Source: Clostridia bacterium
Lineage (GTDB): Bacteria; Bacillota; Clostridia; TANB77; CAG-508
Direction of reading: 5' to 3'
DNA length: 64,000 nucleotides
Assembly: GCA_017437145.1 (NCBI GenBank)
Contig: JAFSBT010000004.1
Span: forward strand, 1 to 64,000
Shown here in pieces: positions 46,381-54,675 of the stretch (the first letter of the stretch is position 1; each line of letters starts with the position of its first letter). A program made the position numbers and the translations under genes. Under the pieces are notes generated by a model, which did not search any database, was not told the origin of the DNA, and worked only from the letters and a program-made list of their open reading frames with translations.

Positions 46381-46887
46381 ATGATTAGACAAGCAAAACC
46401 TTTAGATAATTATGCGATTGCAAATATTATTGTTTCAGGTTGGAAAACTGCTTATAAAGGACTAATAAATGATGAGTTTCTAGATAATTTATCTGTTGAT
46501 ATCAAAGCCGAAAATTGGAAAAATATTATTTTATCTCAAAATGAAAATAATCATATCTATATTTATGAAGAAAATAATGAGATTTTAGGAGTTGTACGTT
46601 TTGGAAAACCAGATGAAAATTATAATAATTATAATGCAGAAATTCATGTTTTGTATGTTAAACCTGCATTAAAAAGAAAAGGAATTGGAACAAAACTTTT
46701 TAATTTTGCAAAAAAATATTTTTTAGAACAAAATACAAATCAAATGATAATATGGTGTTTAAATAATAATATTCCATCAATTAAATTTTATGAAAAAATG
46801 GGTGGAACTGTAGTTGATACACGTAAAGCAATTGTAAATAATATTGAACTTGAAGAAGTTGGTATTGCATATACTTTGACTAGATAA
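46381..46887 (+). CDS. GNAT family N-acetyltransferase
   Basis: A 168-residue GNAT: MIRQAKPLDNYAIANIIVSG, strand ILGVVRFGKPD, motif A VKPALKRKGIGTKLFNFAK and SIKFYEKMGGTVVDTRK. The arrangement fits acetyl-CoA-dependent N-acetyltransferases such as the RimI/YjgM type; substrate unknown. Own ribosome site (GGAGGTG) and a terminator at 46925. Lone plus-strand gene in a minus-strand neighbourhood. Confidence 0.92.
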   Translation: MIRQAKPLDNYAIANIIVSGWKTAYKGLINDEFLDNLSVDIKAENWKNIILSQNENNHIYIYEENNEILGVVRFGKPDENYNNYNAEIHVLYVKPALKRKGIGTKLFNFAKKYFLEQNTNQMIIWCLNNNIPSIKFYEKMGGTVVDTRKAIVNNIELEEVGIAYTLTR

Positions 46888-46924
46888 TACCTTGTGAAAA
46901 TATATAAACATACTTTCAAACTAC

Positions 46925-46956
46925 AAAAAAGACCACTTCATAAATAGTGGTCTTTA
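46925..46956 (+). terminator. Terminator of the GNAT gene at 46381
   Basis: aaagaccact / agtggtcttt 10-bp stem with a T-rich end. Confidence 0.85.
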
Positions 46957-46982
46957 TAATATTTAATCTTTATATAATGAAA

Positions 46983-47008
46983 TAAGCACTCCTATGGGGA
47001 GTGCTTAA
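46983..47008 (-). terminator. Terminator of the gene at 47054
   Basis: taagcactcc / ggagtgctta stem with a tatg-type loop, more GC-rich than surrounding terminators. Confidence 0.8.
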
Positions 47009-47053
47009 CCTAACAATCTGCTAATGAAACATTAAGTTAGGATTTGATAAGGA

Positions 47054-47698
47054 TTAGATACTTTCGTAATACTCTTTGAGAGTGCTTACGATTGCGCCGT
47101 CTTCGTTGACACGATAATAAGCTTCAAAGCTGGGAGTGCCGACTGTAAGAATATTGCCGTTAAGCATTCCCTTATACTTTTCACTCACCTCGTCTTCTCC
47201 GTAAATGCCATAAACCATTGCAAAACCTTTGCCGGCCTCACAAGATGAAACTCCCCAAGGAGTCTCAATGCAAAGCATGCCGTCTTCAACTTTGACCTGT
47301 CCGTCAAATTTGGGTGCTTCAGCAAAGACTTCCGGAATTTCGCCAGTAAACAACTGAGCCTTGTAAGGAACAATTTTTGTCAGGCGATATTTTCCATCGA
47401 CTTCTTCGAGAATTCCCGAATCAAGCTGTGACTGTGCATTTGATTTGCACCAGAGGTTGTAACCGTTGGGGCAGCGATCGTGAACGATTTTTTCCCAAGC
47501 AATGTATGAACCGAAGGGAATATATTCGCCTCCTGCATACTCGCATGAGTCAACTGTTACGCCGCTTTCTTCGATGGTTATTGCCTTCTGAACATCTTCT
47601 GGGAATCTTTTGACGTCTGCTGCGTCATTAACCCTTACAATGTTGAGAAAACTGGGTTTCTTGCCTACGAATACGATTGCTGATGTCTGTGTTGTCAT
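47054..47698 (-). CDS. Hypothetical protein with GC-richer codons (214 aa)
   Basis: Unrecognised soluble protein from ATG 47698 (AAAGAGG upstream). It has strand-rich N-terminal (SAIVFVGKKPSFLNIVRV) and C-terminal halves (IETPWGVSSCEAGKGFAMVY, FEAYYRVNEDGAIVSTL). Codons include CTG, GGC, GCC and CGC, well above the local GC. It has its own promoter (47758-47787) and terminator. Like 2103, 20720 and 48471 it is a self-contained, compositionally distinct cassette. Function unknown. Confidence 0.78.
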   Translation of the reverse strand: MTTQTSAIVFVGKKPSFLNIVRVNDAADVKRFPEDVQKAITIEESGVTVDSCEYAGGEYIPFGSYIAWEKIVHDRCPNGYNLWCKSNAQSQLDSGILEEVDGKYRLTKIVPYKAQLFTGEIPEVFAEAPKFDGQVKVEDGMLCIETPWGVSSCEAGKGFAMVYGIYGEDEVSEKYKGMLNGNILTVGTPSFEAYYRVNEDGAIVSTLKEYYESI

Positions 47699-47730
47699 GA
47701 TGATTACCTCTTTCAAATAATTTTTTTAGT

Positions 47731-47787
47731 ATGTGGTATATTGACCAATACATATTTATTATACCACATTATGTTAAATTTGTCCAA
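47731..47787 (-). promoter_or_regulatory. Promoter with a 9-bp inverted repeat over the -10
   Basis: TATAAT (complement of 47758-47763) with TGGACA 17 nt upstream (complement of 47781-47786). Arms atgtggtat (47731-47739) and ataccacat (47761-47769) flank the transcription start and could bind a repressor of the gene at 47054. Confidence 0.6.
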
Positions 47788-47794
47788 TTTCGTA

Positions 47795-48382
47795 TTATTT
47801 TTTTCTGTTTTCCAAATATTCCAATAGCATTTTTATTGCTTTTGCTCTATGTGAATATTCCTCTTTAAACTCAGCTGGCATACTTGCTGTTGTTTTACCA
47901 TTTGAATCTTCTGAAATGAATATTGGATCATACCCAAATCCATTTTCTCCTTCTTCCTGTAGTGATATTTCACCATTCCAAATACCTTTAAACAAATGCT
48001 TTTCTCCAGTTTCATCAATATAGCAAATGCAACATATAAATCTTGCTTTTCTGTTTGTAATTCCTTCTAAATCTTTTAATATTTGTTTTCTTAAATCTTC
48101 ATCCCTTGTTAATCCTTTATATCTTGCAGAATATATACCTGGCTGATTATTTAAACTTTCAACTTCTAAACCACTATCGTCAGACAATACACATGAATGT
48201 GTTTTATCATATATAGCTTGTGCTTTTAATGTAGCATTTTCTTCAAAAGTAGTCCCTGTTTCTTCTACTTCTATATTAATATTTTTTTCGCTTTGAGAAA
48301 AAACATTAAAACCTAGTCCACCTAATATATTTCTAAACTCATTTATTTTTCCTTTATTATTACTTGCAATTATTAAATCCAT
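47795..48382 (-). CDS. rdgB: RdgB/HAM1 dITP/XTP pyrophosphatase
   Basis: A 195-residue house-cleaning enzyme that hydrolyses ITP, dITP and XTP to monophosphates. MDLIIASNNKGKINEFRNIL, the catalytic SDDSGLEVESLNNQPGIYSA and GFGYDPIFISEDSNGKT with SHRAKAIKMLLEYL near the end are hallmark motifs at normal spacing. Start ATG 48382; short intergenic sequence to the upstream small gene. Confidence 0.94.
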   Translation of the reverse strand: MDLIIASNNKGKINEFRNILGGLGFNVFSQSEKNINIEVEETGTTFEENATLKAQAIYDKTHSCVLSDDSGLEVESLNNQPGIYSARYKGLTRDEDLRKQILKDLEGITNRKARFICCICYIDETGEKHLFKGIWNGEISLQEEGENGFGYDPIFISEDSNGKTTASMPAEFKEEYSHRAKAIKMLLEYLENRKK

Positions 48383-48470
48383 TTTATTCCTTTCTAAAAA
48401 TATTCTTTACTTGTATTTTATTAAAATTTATGCTATTCTCTATATACTATAAAACATTAGGAGGTTCATC

Positions 48471-48629
48471 ATGAACAGACAACAGAGACGACATCCCAGT
48501 CATCCGGCATTACCCTTGATCAAACCGTCGAACGAAAAAGTTCAGCCTCTTCCGCCTAAAAAAAGTGGCGGAAAACCTGACTCCAAACGAACCATCATTA
48601 CATCAAAAAAAGGCAAGAAGGGGGAATAA
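48471..48629 (+). CDS. Very small basic, proline-rich protein (52 aa)
   Basis: Start ATG 48471 with AGGAGG 6 nt upstream. The protein starts MNRQQRRHPSHPALPLIKPS, has a central PLPPKKSGGKPDSKR and ends SKKGKKGE: rich in Lys, Arg and Pro, no hydrophobic segment. A strong terminator follows 8 nt after the stop. Codons (CCG, GGC, ATC, ACC) are more GC-rich than neighbours. It is below normal gene-calling length. Could bind nucleic acid by its charge, but nothing identifies it. Confidence 0.72.
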   Translation: MNRQQRRHPSHPALPLIKPSNEKVQPLPPKKSGGKPDSKRTIITSKKGKKGE

Positions 48630-48636
48630 CCCTCCG

Positions 48637-48666
48637 CAGCCCTACCCTGGTAGGGCTGTTTTTTCT
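48637..48666 (+). terminator. Terminator of the 52-aa gene
   Basis: cagccctacc / ggtagggctg, perfect 10-bp stem with a 2-nt loop, followed by a run of seven T. Confidence 0.93.
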
Positions 48667-49619
48667 TATTTATTCTTTTCTTTTGCTCTTTTATCATTTA
48701 TTATTTCCATCTCTTTTGGTGTAATAAGTGTTACATTATTTTCTTTTGCCCAACTAACACATCCTTTTAACACTAAATTTAGAAATGGTCTTGGAACTTT
48801 TACTAACATTTCACATGCTTCATCTGTAAACTTAACTTCTGGATCAATTCTTCCTGCAGCATATTTTACAGAATCAAGACCTACACCCTTATTTTTTGGA
48901 ATTGGCATAGCTATTGGTCTTTTAAATTTTGTGTACCAGAAATTTTTAGAATCTCTATAGCCATAATCAACTGGAACATTTGGAAATCCACCGCTATTTA
49001 CTCCATTTATTATTGTGTTATAATATTTTTCTTTCATTAATATGTTGTCAATTTTTAGTATAAAATGAGCTCCAAATTCAGATGTAATTCCGTTAAAATT
49101 ATGATATGGTCCCTTGTATTCTTCTTGAACTTTATCATTTTCTGCACCGTCTAATTCTTTTACCCATGTACATTCAAAAACCTGATATGCTTCTTTTACT
49201 ATTTTAGGATATTTTTCATCTTTATTTTCTCTTGCACGTTTTCCATCAACCAAAGTATATGAACAGTTCTTCATTTTTTCTTCTGGAGTATCTCCTGGAA
49301 ATCCTAATCTAACAGTTTCTTTAAAATATTTCTTATCATCTGGTAAAAAATTAAGTGCACATTTTCCTGTTTTTAATAAATTTTTACATGTATTTGAACT
49401 ATTTCTACATTCTAATACCATTGCATAATATTCTTTACCTGCTATATAGTATGGAAAGCACAATGAGTATGAACCTATATTTGTAAAACCGTTTTCATCT
49501 ATTGTTGATATTTCAATTGTTGGCATTGGAAAAAAGCTTGATGTTTGATAGAAATTATCAACTATTCTCATATCTTTAAATCCGTCCATATTTTCAATTT
49601 TCTTTATTTCTGAATCCAT
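48666..49619 (-). CDS. Flavin reductase-like (FMN-binding split barrel) protein
   Basis: A 317-residue protein whose first ~200 residues match the flavin reductase split-barrel fold: FFPMPTIEISTIDENGFTNI, SYSLCFPYYIAGKEYYAMVL, NLLKTGKCALNFLPDDKKYF and KEAYQVFECTWVKELD. A C-terminal extension (DSVKYAAGRIDPEVKFTDEA) is longer than typical members. Predicted FMN-dependent oxidoreductase or flavin-binding protein; partner unknown. Confidence 0.82.
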   Translation of the reverse strand: MDSEIKKIENMDGFKDMRIVDNFYQTSSFFPMPTIEISTIDENGFTNIGSYSLCFPYYIAGKEYYAMVLECRNSSNTCKNLLKTGKCALNFLPDDKKYFKETVRLGFPGDTPEEKMKNCSYTLVDGKRARENKDEKYPKIVKEAYQVFECTWVKELDGAENDKVQEEYKGPYHNFNGITSEFGAHFILKIDNILMKEKYYNTIINGVNSGGFPNVPVDYGYRDSKNFWYTKFKRPIAMPIPKNKGVGLDSVKYAAGRIDPEVKFTDEACEMLVKVPRPFLNLVLKGCVSWAKENNVTLITPKEMEIINDKRAKEKNK

Positions 49620-49660
49620 ATTTATTCCTCCCTAATAAACATATCTTTAGTAATTGCTTC

Positions 49661-49690
49661 GAAGTGCGGGCGATTAAAATCGCCCCTACA
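49661..49690. repeat. 30-bp dispersed repeat, identical to 23862-23891
   Basis: Starts gaagtgcgggcgattaaaat and ends cgcccctaca; upstream of the flavin reductase gene on its 5' side. Identity over 30 bp at 26 kb distance in an AT-rich genome implies a recently spread or conserved element. Confidence 0.8.
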
Positions 49691-49707
49691 ATTTTTCATG
49701 AATCACT

Positions 49708-50379
49708 TTACCAAATAAAAGGTATTATTCTATATTTAACTTTCTTTTTATATTCTGAATATCCATTTAATTCTCTTTCTAGTACTTTTTCCTCATTTTT
49801 AATTCTTTTGGCAATTATAAATGGATATACTAAAAAAATTATAAATGAAAAAATAGAACCTAAAACTAGTGGCATTGATAAAAATAGTAAAATAGTTGTT
49901 GCATACATTGGATGTCTTACAATTCCATACAAACCTGTATCTACTACTTTTTGATTATCTTGTACTTCAATAGTTCTAGATAAATATTCATTTTCCCTTA
50001 ATACTTCTGCATATAAAATATATGCTAATATAAATATTATTGATGAAATAATTACTGCAGGTGTAGGAAGCATTATCCAACTAAATCTATAATTTAATCC
50101 TGCAATTATAAATCCTGCTAAGAACATTAAACCACTAAAAGCAACTACTTGTTTTTGTTCACTTTCCTTTTCTTTTGCATTTAATCTTTTTCTTAACAAG
50201 TCTGGAGATTTTATCATCATAACAATCCCAGCTATAAACATTGGAACAAATAACAATCCCATAAATAACCAACCGTTCCAATAATTTATTGTTTTTGCAG
50301 GAATAAATATAAGTAACCCTATTATTACTACTCCTAACAAAAATTTAATTATTGCTTGAAAAAATAATTTTATATTCAT
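49708..50379 (-). CDS. Isoprenylcysteine carboxyl methyltransferase-like membrane protein
   Basis: A 223-residue polytopic protein with about six helices and the ICMT/NnrU-type signature GLYGIVRHPMYATTILLFLS followed by FIIAKRIKNEEKVLEREL. Bacterial members are S-adenosylmethionine-dependent methyltransferases of unknown substrate. It follows the rhodanese gene by 14 nt on the minus strand, and the two may be one transcript. Confidence 0.85.
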   Translation of the reverse strand: MNIKLFFQAIIKFLLGVVIIGLLIFIPAKTINYWNGWLFMGLLFVPMFIAGIVMMIKSPDLLRKRLNAKEKESEQKQVVAFSGLMFLAGFIIAGLNYRFSWIMLPTPAVIISSIIFILAYILYAEVLRENEYLSRTIEVQDNQKVVDTGLYGIVRHPMYATTILLFLSMPLVLGSIFSFIIFLVYPFIIAKRIKNEEKVLERELNGYSEYKKKVKYRIIPFIW

Positions 50380-50393
50380 AAATAACCTAACCT

Positions 50394-50801
50394 TTATTTA
50401 ACAATTTCACCTTTCCAATCTATAATTCCTCCAAATTCAATCAAATTAGTATATCCTAATTTTTTTAGCTTTTCTGCTGCTTGTTTACTTCTATTTCCGC
50501 TTCTGCAATATATTAAAATTAACTGTTCCTTGTTTGGAAGTTTTTCAATTATATCACTTCCTATAGATTCATTTGGAATACAAATTGCATTTGGAATATG
50601 TCCTTCATTATATTCCTCAATAGTTCTAACATCTAAAATAATATAATTTGTATTTTCATTCATAATTTGAATAATATCATCCATCGAAACATATTTAATT
50701 TCAACTTCATTCTCTGTTTTATTATCGCCTTTGTTAAACATTAAAAATATTCCTCCAATAATTACAATTAGTATTAAAATACCATATATAATTTTCTTCA
50801 T
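50394..50801 (-). CDS. Membrane-anchored rhodanese-like protein
   Basis: 135 residues from ATG 50801 (GGAGG upstream). One N-terminal helix (KKIIYGILILIVIIGGIFLM) then a rhodanese domain outside the membrane: YIILDVRTIEEYNEGHIPNA and the active-site loop LIYCRSGNRSKQAAEKL with the catalytic Cys. Rhodaneses transfer sulfane sulfur or act as Cys-based sensors; the acceptor is unknown. Precedes the ICMT-like gene. Confidence 0.92.
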   Translation of the reverse strand: MKKIIYGILILIVIIGGIFLMFNKGDNKTENEVEIKYVSMDDIIQIMNENTNYIILDVRTIEEYNEGHIPNAICIPNESIGSDIIEKLPNKEQLILIYCRSGNRSKQAAEKLKKLGYTNLIEFGGIIDWKGEIVK

Positions 50802-50833
50802 ATCGAACCTCCAAATAGATTCTGTCCCTCTAC

Positions 50834-51772
50834 TTAATAACAATCCCAATTATATAACACATCTGAAAAATTTTTTTCTTTTAAATCTTTACTATTAATA
50901 AAGAAATTACCAACTCCTGAATCTCCCCACATTATATTTCCATCTGTATCTATTTGTAATAATAAAGTATCATATTTATCATCTTTTTCTCTTGGATCAT
51001 ATTGAGTAAAAAATGGATAACCAAAAATTTTATGCCCTGAAGAATCAAAAGAATCCATTAAATAATAGTGTTCCTCTTTGTTGAAATACTCATATAAATC
51101 AGTAGTTACTTCTTCATTAAATTCTTTTTTTATTGCCTCTTTTATTTCATCTTCAAACCCATATGTTGCTGTACCAATAAAGTCTTCTTCCTTATTAAAA
51201 GTTATTTTATATTCTTCATTAAAAGGAAAATATTCTTCGTTATTTATATCTAAAGTTAATGATGTTGGAATGTTCAATTTTTCTATATCTTCTTTTGTAA
51301 TATCATCTTTCACATTTTCATGATATACAACTTTATATCCACCTGAATATAATCCATTTAAATCATCTGTTGCAATGAAAAATTGTAAAATTCCCTTGTC
51401 TGGCAATCTGTTATCATTTAGCTTTTCTTTTCCGAAATTAATTTGAGCTAATAAAGGCATTTTATTTCCATCTTTATCTTGTGGATATTCCATAGATAAA
51501 TCCCAATAAGGAATGCCACCTAATTTACTACTATATATATCAATATCATTGCTTTCTTTACAAACAAATTTATATGCAGTAGTTTTTGTTTTGTTCTTTA
51601 CTACCTCAATAATTCTATCTAACTTATTTTTACTTTCTTCTGATAAACTTTTATTTTTTTCTTTTTTTGCTGAATTCATCTTTTTATTTTTTCTATTTTC
51701 TAATATAAATGCAAGTGCAATTATAAAAAAAACTTCTCCCATAAATAGATAAAAATATATATCTTCTCCCAT
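50834..51772 (-). CDS. YwqG-like (DUF1963) protein with N-terminal membrane anchor
   Basis: A 312-residue protein: an N-terminal hydrophobic segment (FYLFMGEVFFIIALAFILEN), a basic hinge, then a DUF1963/YwqG core with KLGGIPYWDLSMEYPQDKDG, MPLLAQINFGKEKL, GILQFFIATDD and FGYPFFTQYDPREK. Members are cytoplasmic and of unknown function; the anchor is unusual. It lies 32 nt upstream of the rhodanese gene in the same orientation. Confidence 0.85.
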   Translation of the reverse strand: MGEDIYFYLFMGEVFFIIALAFILENRKNKKMNSAKKEKNKSLSEESKNKLDRIIEVVKNKTKTTAYKFVCKESNDIDIYSSKLGGIPYWDLSMEYPQDKDGNKMPLLAQINFGKEKLNDNRLPDKGILQFFIATDDLNGLYSGGYKVVYHENVKDDITKEDIEKLNIPTSLTLDINNEEYFPFNEEYKITFNKEEDFIGTATYGFEDEIKEAIKKEFNEEVTTDLYEYFNKEEHYYLMDSFDSSGHKIFGYPFFTQYDPREKDDKYDTLLLQIDTDGNIMWGDSGVGNFFINSKDLKEKNFSDVLYNWDCY

Positions 51773-51860
51773 ATTTACCTCCTATGAGTTTTTTAATTTA
51801 CTTTATATTTTAAATTATAGCAATAAAAAAATTACTCTGCTATTTCATTTTTTAAATTTT

Positions 51861-51900
51861 AAAAAGTGTTATTCTATAAGTTTCTAGAATAACACTTTTT
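51861..51900. terminator. Terminator of the gene at 51931
   Basis: aaaaagtgttattcta and its complement, 16 bp, with an 8-nt loop; bidirectional. Confidence 0.88.
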
Positions 51901-51930
51901 AATTATTTTTCATTTAAATAATAAATGATT

Positions 51931-52686
51931 TTAATTATTATTCTTAACCAATACTTCTTTATTATTATTTACAAACAAATAATCAATTACTAAATATATT
52001 ATAAAAGGATAGAGCAACTTAATTAATGACTCAAAAATCGGATAAATATCTGATAATACTGGCATAAAATAATTGTATATTATTATAGTAATTAATTTAA
52101 AAAGTATATTAGGACCGCTACCATATCTTTTAGATATATAATTACATAATAAATTTAAACTTATAGAAGAAATCAACAAACATCCTATAATCTCTAAGAT
52201 TCCTTCAATACTTGAATAATTATATATATTAATACTTATTATTACATCAACTAAAATTAATGCAATTGTCATACATATCGTTGATTTCTTATCATTTTGA
52301 TCAATTACTAATGTTCTCATTAATTCTGAATATATAATAATTATTACATGAGGAAACATCCATCTCCACATAGGATTAAAAACAAAATTAATTGGATTTT
52401 TATAAAATCCTTCTGAAACATTTATAGATGATAACATTCCCATTATATAAAAAATTAATAAAAATATTATACCTAATATAATTAACCATAGTGAAACATA
52501 TTTCTTATTTGATGATTTATTTTCTTTTGGTTTTACAAATAATCTAAATGATAACCAATAGATTATTAAAAAAACTGCAAAAATTGTTTTATATTTATTA
52601 AAATAATTTGACACAAAAAGATTAAAGAAGAGTATCGTACTCAGTAAAATTGTAAAAATTCTACACGCTTTTAAACTTATTTTCAT
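51931..52686 (-). CDS. Hypothetical integral membrane protein (251 aa)
   Basis: About eight hydrophobic segments and a short basic cytoplasmic tail (NNNKEVLVKNNN). Includes GFYKNPINFVFNPMWRWMFP and KRYGSGPNILFKLITIIIYN. Not recognised. It follows the TasA-like gene by 37 nt and may be its operon partner. It does not show the serine/lysine signature of a signal peptidase. Confidence 0.75.
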   Translation of the reverse strand: MKISLKACRIFTILLSTILFFNLFVSNYFNKYKTIFAVFLIIYWLSFRLFVKPKENKSSNKKYVSLWLIILGIIFLLIFYIMGMLSSINVSEGFYKNPINFVFNPMWRWMFPHVIIIIYSELMRTLVIDQNDKKSTICMTIALILVDVIISINIYNYSSIEGILEIIGCLLISSISLNLLCNYISKRYGSGPNILFKLITIIIYNYFMPVLSDIYPIFESLIKLLYPFIIYLVIDYLFVNNNKEVLVKNNN

Positions 52687-52723
52687 TAGTATCTCCCTTC
52701 TTTAATTATTTTCTATCAAATTA

Positions 52724-53329
52724 TTATTCAGCTCCTAGTTCAGCTGGATTAGCAGTTAACTTTGCTGTACATGAAGCTGTAGTTTCTGTATCAACTCTTT
52801 TTAACAATGTAACTTCTATTCTAATTCTTCCTTTTTCTCCAGATTTTAATGTTAACGGTGGTTGAAGAGACCAATATCCATCTAAATAATCGCCTCCAGA
52901 ATTAGCATATACTCCAAACTGAAATACACCATCATCAGATGTCCATTCTTGTAATGATTTTCCTACTTCTATTTGTCTATCTGGTCCAGTATAAATAGAA
53001 ATATCTGTTGCATCTATATCTCCATTATTTAATATTGTATAACAAGCTGATGCTGTATCTCCTGGATTTTTTAATCCAGCAAATGATAAAGTAATCTCTG
53101 CATCTCCTTCTGTTGGAGTTGTTGCAGTAATATTGATATTATCATTAGATTTTTCTATAGTAGGTTCAACATCATCAAATCCAACACTAAATATACTTGC
53201 GGAAGCTGTTGCTGATGTATTAATTTGTAATGTTAATGCTGTAAATGCTGCATATACCATTCCCATTAATGCTACCACACATAAGACTGTTATTAATAAT
53301 ACCTTTTTTTGTTTTTTCACTCTTTTCAC
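52724..53329 (-). CDS. TasA/CalY-like (SipW-dependent type) secreted protein
   Basis: A 201-residue secreted protein. A basic N-terminus (MKRVKKQKKVLLITVLCVVA) and a hydrophobic helix end in AAFTALTLQINTSATASASI, the form seen in SipW-processed camelysin/TasA proteins. The rest is a jelly-roll-like strand pattern (PGDTASACYTILNNGDIDAT, GRIRIEVTLLKRVDTETTA). TasA proteins form biofilm fibres. No sipW gene is adjacent. Call is by pattern; a generic secreted beta-sandwich is the alternative. Confidence 0.65.
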   Translation of the reverse strand: MKRVKKQKKVLLITVLCVVALMGMVYAAFTALTLQINTSATASASIFSVGFDDVEPTIEKSNDNINITATTPTEGDAEITLSFAGLKNPGDTASACYTILNNGDIDATDISIYTGPDRQIEVGKSLQEWTSDDGVFQFGVYANSGGDYLDGYWSLQPPLTLKSGEKGRIRIEVTLLKRVDTETTASCTAKLTANPAELGAE

Positions 53330-53448
53330 CTCCTTAATTTCATACTTTTTCTATATTAGATTTTACTATATAAATAAAAAATTGTAAATATTTTTATTTG
53401 TTTTTCAATTAATATCATATTCATTTTTTTGTCAAATCATTTTTTATT

Positions 53449-54612
53449 CTAAAATAAATTTTCTGCTAATATATTTAATTGTTCTATATTTTCTTGTTTT
53501 AAAGCTGATTTTATTGTAACTACTGGTTCAATAATTTCAACATTTTTCATTGTGCTTAGAGTTTCTTTTATGCATTTTGCTGCATTAGGTGCCCAAGTTC
53601 CATTTTCAATAATTGCAACTTTTTTATTTTGATAATTTTTTTCTTTTAAATTTAATAATAAATCTCTCATAGGTGTAAACATTTCCATATTATATGTTGC
53701 TGATGCAAAAACTATTTTTCCATATCTAAATGAATCTTCAACCGCTTCTGCCCAATCTTCTCTTGATAAATCAGCTAATACAACTTTTGGTACACCTTTT
53801 TCTTCTAATATTTCTTTTAATTTTTCACATGCTTTTAATGTATTTCCATGTATTGAAGCACATGCAATATATACTCCTTCACTTTCTGTTTCGTACTTAC
53901 TCCAAATATCATATTTTCCAATATAATGTCCTAAATTTTCTTTTAAAATTGGACCATGTAATGGACAAATCATTTTTATATCTAGCCCACTTGCTTTTTT
54001 AAGTACAGCTTGTACTTGTGCTCCATATTTTCCAACTATATTAAAATAATATCTTCTAGCTTCACAATCCCAATCTTCGTCTGTATCTAAACTTCCAAAT
54101 TTACCAAAACCATCAGCTGAAAATAATATTTTTTCTGTTTCTTCATATTCCATCATTACCTCTGGCCAATGTACCATTGGTGCCATTATAAAATGTAATT
54201 TATGTGTTCCTAAATCCAAAACATCTCCTTCTTTAACTTCAACTTTCCTTGAATCTAAATCTTCAATATTAAAAAATTGAGGTAAAAAGGCAAATATTTT
54301 ACTGTTTCCAACTAATTTAATATCAGGATATTTTTCTACTACTGTTCCTATATTACCTGCATGGTCTGGCTCTAAATGAGAAATAACCAAATAATTTGGA
54401 GTTCTGCCATTTAAAGCTTTTTCTAAATTGCTTAGCCATTCATCAGTTTTTCTTTTATCTACTGTATCCATTATTGCAATTTTTTCATCAATTATAATAT
54501 ATGAATTGTATGAAACTCCATTTGGAACTATGTATTGACTTTCAAATAAATCAATATCCTTATCGTCTGCTCCTATATATATAATATCTTTTGAAATTGT
54601 TACATCTTTCAT
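53449..54612 (-). CDS. FprA-type flavodiiron protein
   Basis: A 387-residue A-type flavoprotein: metallo-beta-lactamase core with di-iron ligands in SHLEPDHAGNIG, PMVHWPEVMM and CPLHGP, then a flavodoxin domain (YIACASIHGNTLKACEKLKE, FASATYNMEMFTPMRDLLLN, ENGTWAPNAAKCIKETL). FDPs reduce O2 or NO to protect anaerobes. The organism is therefore probably an anaerobe. Stop TAG. Confidence 0.95.
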   Translation of the reverse strand: MKDVTISKDIIYIGADDKDIDLFESQYIVPNGVSYNSYIIIDEKIAIMDTVDKRKTDEWLSNLEKALNGRTPNYLVISHLEPDHAGNIGTVVEKYPDIKLVGNSKIFAFLPQFFNIEDLDSRKVEVKEGDVLDLGTHKLHFIMAPMVHWPEVMMEYEETEKILFSADGFGKFGSLDTDEDWDCEARRYYFNIVGKYGAQVQAVLKKASGLDIKMICPLHGPILKENLGHYIGKYDIWSKYETESEGVYIACASIHGNTLKACEKLKEILEEKGVPKVVLADLSREDWAEAVEDSFRYGKIVFASATYNMEMFTPMRDLLLNLKEKNYQNKKVAIIENGTWAPNAAKCIKETLSTMKNVEIIEPVVTIKSALKQENIEQLNILAENLF

Positions 54613-54675
54613 ATTTATTAATCCTTTCTTTTTTGAAATTATATTAATGTCTAAACACCTAATTCACATTAGCAT

